Assembly (NCBI GenBank): GCA_021810735.1
Contig: JAJZIF010000036.1
Coordinates: 1-15,413 of the forward strand
Direction of reading: 5' to 3'
DNA length: 15,413 nt
Origin: Acidobacteriota bacterium
GTDB lineage: Bacteria > Acidobacteriota > Terriglobia > Terriglobales > Acidobacteriaceae
Part shown: positions 1 to 7,770 of the stretch, in pieces
How positions within the stretch are numbered: position 1 is the first letter of the stretch
Layout of the letters: each line of letters begins with the position of its first letter
Position numbers and translations under genes: made by a program
The notes under the pieces: generated by a model
The model's database searches: none
What the model was told of the DNA's origin: nothing
Seen by the model: only the letters and a program-made list of their open reading frames with translations

Positions 1-81
1 GGAATGCTCAGCGGTTCGTCCAGAATAGCGCAGGAAAATGGAGAAGGTTCGACAGAAAATGAGGATGGAAGGACACGTTTC

Positions 82-591
82 ATGACTGCAGACGAAATCA
101 AGCAGCAGCTTGGGCTCACGCCACACCCACGCGAGGGCGGCTGGTTTATCCAGACCTGGGCATCGGACGAAATTCTTGCCCCGTCCAGCTTTGCGCCGGG
201 CCGCTATCCCGGTCCGCGCCGTGTGGCTACAGCCATCTACTATCTGCTGGAGCCGGATTCGTTCAGCGAAATGCACCGGCTTCGCAGCGACGAAATCTTC
301 CACCACTACGCGGGTGATCCGGTCGAGATGCTCCAGCTGGCGCCCAAGGGCGAAGGCCGGCACATCGTCATTGGACGCGATCTCGCGGCGGGTGAGCGCC
401 CGCAGGCTGTTGTCGAACGCGGCATCTGGCAGGGCTCTCGCCTGCTGCCGGGCGGAAGCTGGGCGCTGCTTGGCTGCACGGTTAGTCCCGGTTTTGAATA
501 CGAAGACTATGACAGCGGGTCGCGCGCAGAGCTGCTGGCCAGCTGGCCGCAGTGGGCTGAACTCATCACCGCGCTCACGCATCCTGCGTGA
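82..591 (+). CDS. DUF985 cupin-fold protein (Cupin_5 family)
   Basis: A 169-residue protein that matches the DUF985/Cupin_5 pattern throughout. It has the opening LTPHPREGGW (res 12-21), then a beta-rich stretch with ATAIYYLL (49-56), the histidine-rich cupin-like segment with H65, E71, H74 and H75, and the closing GCTVSPGFEYEDY (131-143). These proteins are single-domain soluble cupins; their biochemical role is poorly defined, so no reaction is assigned. I chose the ATG at 82 because GGAAGG lies about nine bases upstream and the family pattern begins right after it. An in-frame ATG at 4 would add 26 charged residues unlike the family. It converges on guaD with a 44-base gap. Family call is firm; function is unknown. 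Confidence 0.85.
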   Translation: MTADEIKQQLGLTPHPREGGWFIQTWASDEILAPSSFAPGRYPGPRRVATAIYYLLEPDSFSEMHRLRSDEIFHHYAGDPVEMLQLAPKGEGRHIVIGRDLAAGERPQAVVERGIWQGSRLLPGGSWALLGCTVSPGFEYEDYDSGSRAELLASWPQWAELITALTHPA

Positions 592-635
592 TTCATGCCG
601 CCGCGCATTCCGTGCAGGAATCTCGCAGCAACACC

Positions 636-1124
636 TCAGTAGGGCTGCTTGTAGGGGCTTACGTCCCAGGCGGCAAAACCGGCCTGCGCTTCCTCGCGCA
701 GCATTTCTTCGGCGGGCAAGGTGCGTTCGCTCACCGGGAGCGCCAGCTCGCGGTACAGAAATGCATCGTCGAAGCCGGCCCGCGCCGCGTCTTCTGCGTT
801 TGCGGCATAAAAAATAGAGTCCAGGTGCGCCCAGTAGCAGGCTGCCAGGCACATGGGGCAAGGCTCCGAGCTTGTATAGAGCGTGCACCCATCCAGCCGG
901 AAGACGCCGAGCTTCTGGCACGCGGCGCGAATCGCATTTACCTCGGCATGCGCTGTCGGATCATTCGTCGCGAATACGGAATTGCCCGCTTCGGCCACCA
1001 CTTTGCCCTCGCGCACCATCACCGCGCCAAACGGACCGCCGTTCCCGGCCTCGACATTCTTCACGGCCAGCGCAATCGCACGCCGCAGAAAGCCTTTGTG
1101 CAGTTCCATCGTGTCGTCTGCCAT
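636..1124 (-). CDS. guaD: Guanine deaminase (cytidine-deaminase fold)
   Basis: A 162-residue cytosolic enzyme expected to hydrolyse guanine to xanthine and ammonia (purine salvage/catabolism). The zinc site is complete: TAHAEV gives H59 and the proton-shuttling E61, and EPCPMC gives C89 and C92. The flanking GGPFGAV (29-35), the NDPTAHAE context and the C-terminal AGFDDAFLYRE (116-126) match the short Bacillus subtilis GuaD type better than TadA, whose C-terminus differs. AAGGG lies about eight bases before the ATG. The gene starts five bases after the stop codon of the upstream membrane protein, so it is the last gene of a tight minus-strand operon. Length is normal and nothing looks damaged. 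A deaminase acting on a related purine cannot be excluded. Confidence 0.9.
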   Translation of the reverse strand: MADDTMELHKGFLRRAIALAVKNVEAGNGGPFGAVMVREGKVVAEAGNSVFATNDPTAHAEVNAIRAACQKLGVFRLDGCTLYTSSEPCPMCLAACYWAHLDSIFYAANAEDAARAGFDDAFLYRELALPVSERTLPAEEMLREEAQAGFAAWDVSPYKQPY

Positions 1125-1128
1125 GCCG

Positions 1129-1506
1129 CTAACCCTTGCCCAGCACCACGAGTGTCACGCCCAGCGCCACCAGCGCCACGCCCAGCCAGCGCTGCGGCGT
1201 CACATGTTCCTTGAGGAAGGTCACTCCGCCGATCGCCCCGGCCACGTAGCTCAGGGCGGTCACCGGCACCACGAAACTCACCGGAAGTTCAGCCAGTGCG
1301 CCCAGCAGTGCGAAAAACGCGGTGGCCATCATGGCCACGCCGACCCACATCCACGGCTCCCGCAGCGCGCGCAGAATCACGCGTATGACTGCTACCGGGT
1401 GAAAGCTTGTCACTTCGCCTACGGTTTTCATGGCGCGCGAAACGCACAACTCGCCGCCCGTTCCGGACACCACAATGAGCGAAAACAGGATATAGTTCTT
1501 CAGCAT
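1129..1506 (-). CDS. Small DMT/EamA-type membrane protein (half transporter B)
   Basis: A 125-residue protein with about four hydrophobic segments (roughly res 4-22, 50-70, 74-95 and 103-123). The C-terminal part, with LSYVAGAI followed by FLKEHVTPQRWLGVALV, is the repeat unit seen in EamA/DMT transporters, but only one half is present, similar in size to SMR proteins. It is clearly paralogous to its upstream neighbour, which carries ILGEHVSPLRWLGIAII at the equivalent place. The ATG directly follows that gene's TAA without a gap, so the two are probably translationally coupled. Inference: the two products form a heterodimer in the inner membrane. Substrate is unknown; the linked guaD makes purine or amine compounds a reasonable guess only. 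Confidence 0.75.
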   Translation of the reverse strand: MLKNYILFSLIVVSGTGGELCVSRAMKTVGEVTSFHPVAVIRVILRALREPWMWVGVAMMATAFFALLGALAELPVSFVVPVTALSYVAGAIGGVTFLKEHVTPQRWLGVALVALGVTLVVLGKG

Positions 1507-2013
1507 TTAGTCCGCTCCCGCCATATTTTGGCCCGCTGGTTCCGGTCCGGTGGTGTCTGGCATAACTTCCGCTGGATGCGTGGTTCGCGGATTTGTTCTT
1601 CCCACCACAAACACGCCCAGGCAGATGATCGCGATACCCAGCCAGCGCAGCGGCGACACGTGCTCGCCCAGGATCAGCCAGCTCAACAGCGCCACCACGC
1701 CGTAGGCCAGTGATGCTGCCGGCTGCACATAGCTGTAATCGGCCCACGAGAGCACCAGCATGTACGACACGAGAAACAGGATCAGCGACCCGATGCCCAT
1801 CCAGATTGCCGGCGTGGAAAAGATATGGATACCGGTCGCAAGCAGCGCATCGGGTGGCCATATCCGCAGCACCCCGGCGTGCTTCATGCCCTTGCCGAGG
1901 AGTACATTGCCCAGTGGCCCGGCAAAGATCATCACCAGGATCATCAACGAGGTTTTCAGATGAAGAGACTTCGCCGCAGTTTTGCCGGCGTTGCTGGAGC
2001 TTTCCATCGCCAC
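1507..2013 (-). CDS. Small DMT/EamA-type membrane protein (half transporter A)
   Basis: A 168-residue protein with about four membrane segments and the DMT half-repeat signature SLAYGVVALLSWLILGEHVSP near res 105-125. It differs from its partner by a hydrophilic N-terminus (res 1-20) and a Pro/Thr-rich tail of about 30 residues after the last helix. The frame opens with GTG at 2011-2013, and an ATG two codons later (2005-2007) is equally plausible; neither has a strong ribosome site. It is the first gene of the three-gene set with the second half transporter and guaD. The 184-base gap from purH suggests either a separate promoter or read-through from purH. The family is recognised from pattern only and the transported compound is unknown. 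Confidence 0.72.
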   Translation of the reverse strand: MAMESSSNAGKTAAKSLHLKTSLMILVMIFAGPLGNVLLGKGMKHAGVLRIWPPDALLATGIHIFSTPAIWMGIGSLILFLVSYMLVLSWADYSYVQPAASLAYGVVALLSWLILGEHVSPLRWLGIAIICLGVFVVGRTNPRTTHPAEVMPDTTGPEPAGQNMAGAD

Positions 2014-2082
2014 AATTTCATCTTACAGGCGCGGACAGCACACTACTGTGACATTTGCCCTTGCGACAGCCCCGGATGCGCA

Positions 2083-2124
2083 CGAACCTCGCACCAGTAT
2101 CCTCTGATCCCAGTGCGAGGTTCG
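2083..2124. repeat. Perfect 12-bp inverted repeat between purH and the DMT pair
   Basis: CGAACCTCGCAC at 2083-2094 is matched exactly by its reverse complement GTGCGAGGTTCG at 2113-2124, with an 18-base centre. It lies 74 bases past the purH stop codon. The stem is stable, but no T-run follows on either strand, so it is not a classic intrinsic terminator. It could be an RNA-stabilising hairpin, an attenuating structure, or a dispersed repeat. Confidence 0.6.
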
Positions 2125-2197
2125 AGATTGTCCCAGTGGTGCGGCGCTTCTTTGGGGTCTTTGCGGTGAACCAGCTCCGCCTTCGGCCGCAACTCCC

Positions 2198-3778
2198 TCA
2201 GTGCCGGAAGTGCCGCATGCCCGTGAATACCATGGCAATCCCCAGCCGGTCCGCAGCCTCAATCACCTCCGCGTCGCGCACCGAGCCACCCGGCTGAATC
2301 ACCGCGGTCGCGCCCGATGAAACGACCACTTCGAGGCCGTCTGGGAACGGGAAGAATGCGTCCGACGCCGCCACGCAGCCGTGCATCGGCAGGATCGCCT
2401 TCATCGCGCCAAACCTGGCTGCGTCGACGCGGCTCATCTGGCCGGCGCCCACCCCCACCGTCTGGTCGTTGCGCGCGTACACAATCGCATTCGATTTGAC
2501 GTGTTTGCATACTTTCCAGGCAAAGAGCATGGAAGTCAGCTCCTCGTCGGTTGGCGAGCGCTTGGTGACCACCTTCAGTTCGTTTGCCGTCACGCGGCCC
2601 GTGTCCGCATCCTGGAGCAGCAGCCCGCCGGAAACCTGCCGCACCACGCGCCCCGGTTTCGCCGGAGTCACTTCCACCAGCCGCAGATTCTTCTTTGCGG
2701 CGAACCGCGCCTTGGCTTCGTCGGTAAATCCGGGAGCCGCAATCGCCTCCACAAAGAGCTTGGCCATCTCTTCGGCGACTTCGCCGTCCACCACCCGGTT
2801 GATGCCGATGACGCTGCCAAAGGCCGACACCGGATCCGTTGCCAGAGCCTTGCGATAGGCTTCTACTACCGTCTCAGCGCGGGCCGCGCCGCAGGGGTTG
2901 GTGTGCTTGATGATCGCCACCATTGGCTCATCAAACTCCTGCGCCAAATCCCAGCAGGCATCCAGATCCACCAGGTTGTTGTAGCTCAACTCCTTGCCCT
3001 GCAACTGCTTCGCACCGGCAATGCCCGTGCCGCTGCCGTTGCTGTAGAGAGCTGCTTTCTGATGAGGATTCTCCCCGTAGCGCAACGGCATCGCCAGCGG
3101 ATAGTTGATGCGCAGCGCTGCTGGAAACTCTGCTTTCAGCGGATCGCCCACGTCCACCACCGCGTCCGCCTCCGGCGAGGCAATCTGCTCCAGCGTGTTC
3201 GCAATCGCCGTGTCGTAGGCTGCCGTCGTGGCAAAGGCCTGCTTTGCCAGCCGCCAGCGGGTCTCGCGGCTCAGCGCGCCGTTGTGCCCGTCCAACTCTT
3301 CGGCCAGGGCGGCGTAGTCGCTCACGGCCGTCACCACGGCCACGTCCTCAAAATTCTTTGCCGCCGAACGCACCATCGAGGGGCCGCCAATATCGATGTT
3401 CTCGATCAGGTGTCCCACCGTCACGCCCGGCTTGGCCGCCGTCGCTTCAAAGGCGTACAGGTTCACCACCACCATGTCGATCGGCTCAATCCCGTGCGCC
3501 TCGACCGCCGCGCGGTGCTCGGCATTGCCGCGAATGTGCAGAATTCCGCCATGCACCTTCGGGTGCAGCGTCTTCACTCGCCCATCCAGCATCTCGGGAA
3601 ATCCCGTCAATTCAGAGATATCGCGAACCTTCAGGCCCGCCTCGCGCAGTACGCGCGCCGTGCCGCCGGTTGAGATCAGGTCCACATCCTGCGCCGCCAG
3701 CTTCTGGGCAAAATCCACCAGTCCGGTCTTGTCCGTTACGCTCAACAACGCCCGCCGCACTTTTTTCCAACCGTCCAC
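2198..3778 (-). CDS. purH: Bifunctional AICAR formyltransferase / IMP cyclohydrolase
   Basis: A 526-residue cytosolic enzyme that catalyses the last two steps of IMP synthesis: formylation of AICAR with 10-formyl-THF, then ring closure. The N-terminal MGS-like cyclohydrolase domain shows SVTDKTG (13-19), LISTGGT (34-40), [12 protein letters not shown] (67-78) and [15 protein letters not shown] (128-142). The formyltransferase domain shows RYGENPHQ (233-240), the catalytic Lys-His pair in IKHTNPCG (K291, H292) and VKSNAIVYA further on. Length is normal for the family and all expected motifs are intact. The start is GTG, supported by AAGGAG six bases upstream. It is divergent from the rhomboid gene (124-base gap) and codirectional with the guaD set downstream. 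Confidence 0.97.
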   Translation of the reverse strand: MDGWKKVRRALLSVTDKTGLVDFAQKLAAQDVDLISTGGTARVLREAGLKVRDISELTGFPEMLDGRVKTLHPKVHGGILHIRGNAEHRAAVEAHGIEPIDMVVVNLYAFEATAAKPGVTVGHLIENIDIGGPSMVRSAAKNFEDVAVVTAVSDYAALAEELDGHNGALSRETRWRLAKQAFATTAAYDTAIANTLEQIASPEADAVVDVGDPLKAEFPAALRINYPLAMPLRYGENPHQKAALYSNGSGTGIAGAKQLQGKELSYNNLVDLDACWDLAQEFDEPMVAIIKHTNPCGAARAETVVEAYRKALATDPVSAFGSVIGINRVVDGEVAEEMAKLFVEAIAAPGFTDEAKARFAAKKNLRLVEVTPAKPGRVVRQVSGGLLLQDADTGRVTANELKVVTKRSPTDEELTSMLFAWKVCKHVKSNAIVYARNDQTVGVGAGQMSRVDAARFGAMKAILPMHGCVAASDAFFPFPDGLEVVVSSGATAVIQPGGSVRDAEVIEAADRLGIAMVFTGMRHFRH

Positions 3779-3902
3779 TTCGCTCTCCTTTGCCGCTGTT
3801 GCGAATTTTTTGCTGCGTCGAATCTAAAATTGTAAGTGAGATGGAGGGCTTCCTGCCGATTGTCACCCGCAGCCATCGCAGTTACGCTAAAGAAAGACCT
3901 TT

Positions 3903-4775
3903 ATGAATCGAGCGACAGGCAATAGCTATCGAAGCGGGAAGAGCCGATCGCCCGAGATCATACCTCCAGGCCAGATGCCGGCGCAGCAGGAGTATTACTA
4001 CGAAGCGCCCCAGCGCTCGTACAATCCTCCGCCGCCGCGCCGCCGCAACCACTGGGCCATGGCACCGGCTACCTATACCCTGGTCGGGATCAACGTCCTC
4101 GTCTACCTTGCCATGTGCTTCTCGGGCGTCTCCTGGTGGTCGCCTACTGTCAACGACCTCATTCGCTGGGGTGCAGATCAGGGTGCTTTGGTCTTTGTCT
4201 ACGGGCAGTGGTGGCGTCTCTTTACTGCCATGTTCGTCCATGCCGGCATCATCCATATCGCCGGCAACATGTGGTGCCTGTGGAATCTGGGACTGCTGGG
4301 CGAGCCGCTTCTGGGTCCGCTCGGGGTTGTGGCCGTCTATGTTCTCACCGGCCTGGCCGGGGACATCCTCAGTACAGCCATCCATCCCAACTACGTCAGT
4401 ATGGGTGCCTCCGGTGCCATTTTTGGTATTGCCGGAGTACTTATCGTCCTGCTCAAGTCGCCGCTCCTGCCTATTCCTCAGTTTGAGTTGCGCAAGCTTC
4501 GCCGCAGCGTTATCTACTTTGCAATTTTGAACTTCATCTTCGGCGCGGGCGGCGACCTGATGCACTTCGTCATTCAGATCGACAACATGGCGCACCTCGG
4601 CGGCTTCGTCTGCGGCATTCTCATGGGGCTTCCCATGGTCCCGCGCATTGGCGCCGATCCTGAAACGTTTCTATTGCGCCGCCGCACCGCCATCGTCGGC
4701 ATGGGATTCTTCCTCATGCTGTTGGCGTATGGCGTCTATTCATTCCACATGGGCGGAATCCCAACGCTGGGCTGA
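3903..4775 (+). CDS. Rhomboid-family intramembrane serine protease
   Basis: A 290-residue inner-membrane protein. After a hydrophilic Pro/Arg/Tyr-rich cytoplasmic N-terminus (res 1-52) come six or more membrane segments. The family motifs are present: WWRLFTAMFVHAG (103-115), HIAGNMW with H118 and N122, the serine nucleophile in GASG (S170), and the catalytic His in MAHLGG (H231). The Ser-His dyad and oxyanion-hole residues are all there, so proteolytic activity is expected; the substrate is unknown. One extra hydrophobic helix follows the core (res 263-282). The ribosome site before ATG 3903 is weak (AGAAAG). It is divergently placed from purH, with which it has no evident functional link. 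Confidence 0.93.
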   Translation: MNRATGNSYRSGKSRSPEIIPPGQMPAQQEYYYEAPQRSYNPPPPRRRNHWAMAPATYTLVGINVLVYLAMCFSGVSWWSPTVNDLIRWGADQGALVFVYGQWWRLFTAMFVHAGIIHIAGNMWCLWNLGLLGEPLLGPLGVVAVYVLTGLAGDILSTAIHPNYVSMGASGAIFGIAGVLIVLLKSPLLPIPQFELRKLRRSVIYFAILNFIFGAGGDLMHFVIQIDNMAHLGGFVCGILMGLPMVPRIGADPETFLLRRRTAIVGMGFFLMLLAYGVYSFHMGGIPTLG

Positions 4776-4807
4776 CGAGGAAATCCTAGAGTCTCAGGAC
4801 GTGAAGG

Positions 4808-4848
4808 CGGAGTGCGGCAGAGCGAGAGATTTCCTCTGCCGCATTCTG
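4808..4848. terminator. Hairpin between convergent rhomboid and XRE genes
   Basis: TGCGGCAGAG (4813-4822) pairs perfectly with CTCTGCCGCA (4834-4843). Five more pairs, two of them G-U, extend the stem to 4808/4848, giving about 15 bp around an 11-base loop. It sits between two convergent stop codons, as expected for a shared terminator. There is no T-run on either side, so Rho-independent activity is not certain. Confidence 0.6.
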
Positions 4849-4872
4849 GTCGGAACGAAAAGGAAGGGCGAG

Positions 4873-5223
4873 TTACTTCACCGCCGTCGCCGCGAACTTC
4901 TTGACCATGGCGAGAAGCAGCTTGCGGTCGCTGTCATTCAGGTTGGACGAATACCGCCGGATCTGTGTCAGGAAGCGGAGTTCGTCATCGGACAGTTTCT
5001 GCGTGTTCAGCTCGCGGCCGAGCGTATCCTCGGCAAAAAACTGGGCCAACGGCAGATCGAGTGCTGAAGCGATCTTGGAGAGCGTATCGAGCGAGGGAAC
5101 CGTATGTCCGTTTTCAACGCGGGACAAGTAGCAACGCAACAAGCCTGTGCGCTTTTCAATGTCGCCTTGCGACAGGCCTTTCTGTAAACGATAGCCACGG
5201 ATTGTCATGCCGATTTTTACCAT
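4873..5223 (-). CDS. XRE-family helix-turn-helix transcriptional regulator
   Basis: A 116-residue protein with an N-terminal HTH_3/Cro-C1 domain. The helix-turn-helix runs over about res 14-40, with LSQGDIEKRTGL forming the first helix and turn, YLSRVENG (32-39) the recognition end, and VPSLDTLSKIASAL (42-55) the next helix. The C-terminal 45 residues are charged and helical and resemble no domain I recognise; they may mediate dimerisation. There is no sensor or peptidase domain. The ATG at 5223 has a purine-rich AGGACCAGG sequence upstream. It converges on the rhomboid gene and lies 210 bases downstream of the hydrolase gene on the same strand. Two inverted repeats in that gap suggest autoregulation. 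The target genes are not evident. Confidence 0.88.
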   Translation of the reverse strand: MVKIGMTIRGYRLQKGLSQGDIEKRTGLLRCYLSRVENGHTVPSLDTLSKIASALDLPLAQFFAEDTLGRELNTQKLSDDELRFLTQIRRYSSNLNDSDRKLLLAMVKKFAATAVK

Positions 5224-5296
5224 CTTGCCTGGTCCTACACTTTCCCCCCAGTTCCAATCCTGTAAGATTCAACTGAGGTATTGCCTGCATAGTTAA

Positions 5297-5315
5297 CATG
5301 TCAGAGACTGACATG
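5297..5315. promoter_or_regulatory. Perfect dyad upstream of the XRE gene, candidate operator
   Basis: CATGTCAG (5297-5304), a 3-base centre AGA, and CTGACATG (5308-5315) form an exact 19-bp dyad 74-92 bases before the XRE start codon. Short symmetric sites with an odd spacer are typical of operators for dimeric XRE/Cro-type repressors. On the minus strand the right arm contains CTGACA, close to a -35 box, so binding could block a promoter. Function is inferred from symmetry and position only. Confidence 0.5.
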
Positions 5316-5349
5316 CAAGAAAATTTTGTTCCAACTGCGACTTTTTTAC

Positions 5350-5373
5350 GAGTTGTTCGTCTAAGCACAACTC
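5350..5373. promoter_or_regulatory. Second inverted repeat in the XRE upstream region
   Basis: GAGTTGT (5350-5356) and ACAACTC (5367-5373) are exact complements around a 10-base centre. The pair lies between the hydrolase stop codon and the first dyad. It could be an upstream operator or the end-of-transcript hairpin of the hydrolase gene. No T-run follows it on the minus strand. Confidence 0.35.
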
Positions 5374-5433
5374 TTGTTGCCAGTTGCGCCTCCTTTGCCG
5401 TGTTTTGAGAGCCTGCGATCCCGTTTCCGGGTA

Positions 5434-6192
5434 CTACTGCTTCAACTCTCGCGCGAAAAACTCCCTCATTTCCGATTGCGCATTCTCCGCATCTGCTGCG
5501 CGGTAGCCGCCTTTGTTGTTTGGGTTCTCAAAGGCGTGTCCCGCGTCCGGGTAAATCTTTACAACCACCGGTTTGCCCAGCGTCTGCATCGTCTGCTCAA
5601 AGGCGTGCACCTGTTCCGGCGTGACGACCCTGTCGATTCCGCCGAAAATTCCCAGTACCGCCGCGTGGATCTTCTCCAGTTGCTTGCGGCTGACCGGAAG
5701 TTCTCCGTAATTGATGGCCACTGCCCGCAGGGTCGGATCATGAACCGCCAGCAGGGCCGCGTATCCGCCTCCCATGCACCAGCCCACCGCGCCGATCCGT
5801 TGCGCATCCACATTCGGCTGGGCAGCCAGGTACTTCGCTGCTGCCACCACGTTATCCACCGCCTGCCGGTGATTTAAGCTCATCATCAGCTGACGTGCCG
5901 TTGCCGGATTCGTGGTCGCCCTTCCGTGGTACAGATCCACAGCCAACGTCACATAGCCTTCGTTGGCCAGATTCTGTGCCTGTTCCTTGATCCACCCATC
6001 CAGTCCCCACCACTCGTGAACCACCACAATGGCAGGATGTTTCCCATGACCGGTTGGCTCATACAGCAGCCCATGTACCGGTTGACCATCGCTCATGTAG
6101 GTCACTTCCCGCGGGCCTGCGGCATACGTCACCGCAGGGAACAGGATGGCCAGCAGGACGGCCATGGTCACCAGGTGTGGACGTGTCTTCAA
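5434..6192 (-). CDS. Exported dienelactone-hydrolase-family protein
   Basis: An alpha/beta-hydrolase of the DLH family (252 residues from the chosen start). The catalytic triad is visible: nucleophile Cys139 in GWCMGGG, Asp187 in FGGID, and His219 in DAGHAF; the upstream VVVHEWWGL is also typical. The first 25 residues, opening KTRPHLVT and followed by a hydrophobic run ending AVTYA, look like a Sec signal peptide, so the enzyme is probably periplasmic. I chose TTG at 6190-6192 because GGGAG precedes it and it gives a normal signal peptide. An ATG at 6163-6165 is the main alternative. The open frame continues to 6339, but those extra residues do not look like family sequence. The substrate (an ester or lactone) is unknown. 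It is divergent from the first permease. Confidence 0.85.
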   Translation of the reverse strand: MKTRPHLVTMAVLLAILFPAVTYAAGPREVTYMSDGQPVHGLLYEPTGHGKHPAIVVVHEWWGLDGWIKEQAQNLANEGYVTLAVDLYHGRATTNPATARQLMMSLNHRQAVDNVVAAAKYLAAQPNVDAQRIGAVGWCMGGGYAALLAVHDPTLRAVAINYGELPVSRKQLEKIHAAVLGIFGGIDRVVTPEQVHAFEQTMQTLGKPVVVKIYPDAGHAFENPNNKGGYRAADAENAQSEMREFFARELKQ

Positions 6193-6329
6193 GGTCAAAC
6201 TCCCGGTGCGGGGTTTCAATTCGCCCAAAGCATGGCACAGTTTTTCAAGAATTGCATGTGATATAGCCCCGAAAATTACTTTTTTTTGTCCGGGAACCAA
6301 CTTGAATTCCACCCTTCGGATGAGCTTTA

Positions 6330-6352
6330 CAATTTGCAACCTTCACAAATTG
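6330..6352. promoter_or_regulatory. Inverted repeat between the hydrolase and permease 1
   Basis: CAATTTG (6330-6336) and CAAATTG (6346-6352) are exact complements with a 9-base centre, in the region between the divergent hydrolase and permease genes. A weak promoter-like pair for the permease, TTGCAA (6334-6339) and TAGAAG (6356-6361), overlaps it with a 16-base spacer. It is a possible shared operator; the evidence is positional only. Confidence 0.3.
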
Positions 6353-6430
6353 CTGTAGAAGAGCTTATGGCAGTTTTCCATCGCAAGCCCGCCGGTCCCC
6401 TCGCGTTCGACCCCAATCCGGGGAATTTCC

Positions 6431-7654
6431 ATGCCTGACGCCCCGGTCTCAAAGCGCAAACGGGCCCCCATCTGGATGATGGGACTCACCAATGCCACGT
6501 TTGGCATGATGGGTGGCTTTGCCGTAGTGATTCTGCCGCAACTCCTCGCCGCTCAGGGCGTGTCTGGCGGTCATATTGCCGCCATTACCGCCGCCATTAT
6601 TTCGCCGGGCTTCTGGGCCTTCCTCTTTTCGCCGATGCTCGATGTCCGCTTCCGCCGCCGCACCTATGCAATTTTCTTCGGCGTGCTCACGGCGGCTGCC
6701 GCCGCATTTACGGTTTTCGACCACCACAATGTGCTCCAGGTCGAAATCGTCATGATCGCCGGCTATTTGGCCGTCGCCTTCTACCAGGGCTCTGTCGGCG
6801 GCTGGATGGGCAGCCTCATCGACAAAGAACAGGACAGCCGGCTCGGCAAATGGTTCAACGTTGCCAACATCGGCTCCAGCGGCGTCATGATCATCATCGG
6901 CGGCCACATCATTCTCCATTCGCCCCCGATCCTTGCGGCGGTTTTCATGTTTGTTGCTTTGCTCCTGCCGCAGATTTTCTTCTTCTTCATCTCCGCGCCT
7001 CCGCCCGACAAGCTCCTCGCGAGCGAGAGCTTCGGCCGTTTCTGGCGCGCGGTCATCGCCCTGCTCAAGCGCCGCGATGTCCTCATCGCGCTTGCCCTGT
7101 TCGTGCTGCCCACCGCATCCTTCGCCCTCACCAACGTGCTTGCCGGCATCGGCGACGACTATCATGCCAGCGCCAACACGGTGAGTCTCTTTGCCGGCGC
7201 AGGTTCTGTTGTGGCTGGCCTCGGGGGCAGCTTCCTTGTACCGCTGCTGGCGAAGAAAATTCCGCTGCGGCCGCTGTATCTCGGCATCGGATTTGTCGGC
7301 TCCCTGTTCACCATCGGCACGCTGCTCCTGCCCCGTGCGCCCTGGACCTTCGGTTTCGTCTTCACCGGCGAAATCATCTTTCAGGCACTCGCATTCACCG
7401 TCGCTTTTGCCATCGCCTTTGAGGTCATCGGCCCCGACAATCCTCTTGCTGCCACGCTCTTCACCCTTTTGATCGCCGCGATCAATCTGCCCATCACCTA
7501 TACGGGCTTCTGGATCGGCTGGGGACTCGACCACCATGGCCTCGTCGGTGGATTCGTGGTGGCTGCCGGAATCAGCATCGCCGCCTGTGTCCTGCTCGCC
7601 ATCACGCTGCGAAAGTGGCTCTTTGCTGTTCACATCGCGCCCGAGCAAGTATGA
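6431..7654 (+). CDS. MFS permease, AmpG/PAT-like, copy 1 of 3
   Basis: A 407-residue inner-membrane protein with about twelve hydrophobic segments. The cytoplasmic loop after the second helix reads SPMLDVRFRRRTY (res 67-79), resembling the SPLxDR loop of AmpG-type permeases. GSLIDKEQDSRLGKW (127-141) resembles the next AmpG loop. The central loop carries APPPDKLLASESF (189-201), a signature shared by all three copies here. AmpG itself imports anhydromuropeptides; whether these do so is inference. The ATG has GGGGAA six bases upstream. This copy is the most divergent: it has GIGDDYHASANTV and a WIGWGLDHHGLVGG C-terminal region where copies 2 and 3 have a GWGK..HASP and DGHG.DW version. It is likely the first gene of a co-oriented group of three. 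Confidence 0.82.
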   Translation: MPDAPVSKRKRAPIWMMGLTNATFGMMGGFAVVILPQLLAAQGVSGGHIAAITAAIISPGFWAFLFSPMLDVRFRRRTYAIFFGVLTAAAAAFTVFDHHNVLQVEIVMIAGYLAVAFYQGSVGGWMGSLIDKEQDSRLGKWFNVANIGSSGVMIIIGGHIILHSPPILAAVFMFVALLLPQIFFFFISAPPPDKLLASESFGRFWRAVIALLKRRDVLIALALFVLPTASFALTNVLAGIGDDYHASANTVSLFAGAGSVVAGLGGSFLVPLLAKKIPLRPLYLGIGFVGSLFTIGTLLLPRAPWTFGFVFTGEIIFQALAFTVAFAIAFEVIGPDNPLAATLFTLLIAAINLPITYTGFWIGWGLDHHGLVGGFVVAAGISIAACVLLAITLRKWLFAVHIAPEQV

Positions 7655-7770
7655 GGCGGTGCTGATCTGCCCGTTTTGAAAGAGAATCGCCGATGGCCCC
7701 CGTGTCGTATCACAGTAGGCGTCCGTTCATTACGATTTGAACTTGGCGCAGCGCCGCGTGGAGCACTCTC

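Noticed and set aside
4..81. N-terminal extension of the DUF985 protein from an ATG at 4
   Set aside because: The 26 residues are polar and unlike the family, and a better ribosome site precedes the ATG at 82.
607..621. ATTCC/GGAAT inverted repeat between the cupin gene and guaD as a terminator
   Set aside because: Only five base pairs and no T-run; expected by chance at this frequency.
2381..3673. A 430-codon open frame on the plus strand inside purH
   Set aside because: purH has all family motifs on the minus strand. The antisense product is His/Arg-rich without a recognisable domain.
3799..3830. TTGCGA or TTGCTG with TAAAAT as a promoter for the rhomboid gene
   Set aside because: The spacers are 20 and 9 bases, outside the usual range, so no promoter is called although TAAAAT alone resembles a -10 box.
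6449..7648. A 399-codon open frame on the minus strand across permease copy 1
   Set aside because: It mirrors the real gene. Its product is a low-complexity, Glu/Asp/Gly-rich sequence with no domain, as GC-rich codon bias produces opposite hydrophobic genes. Similar shadow frames appear opposite copies 2 and 3.
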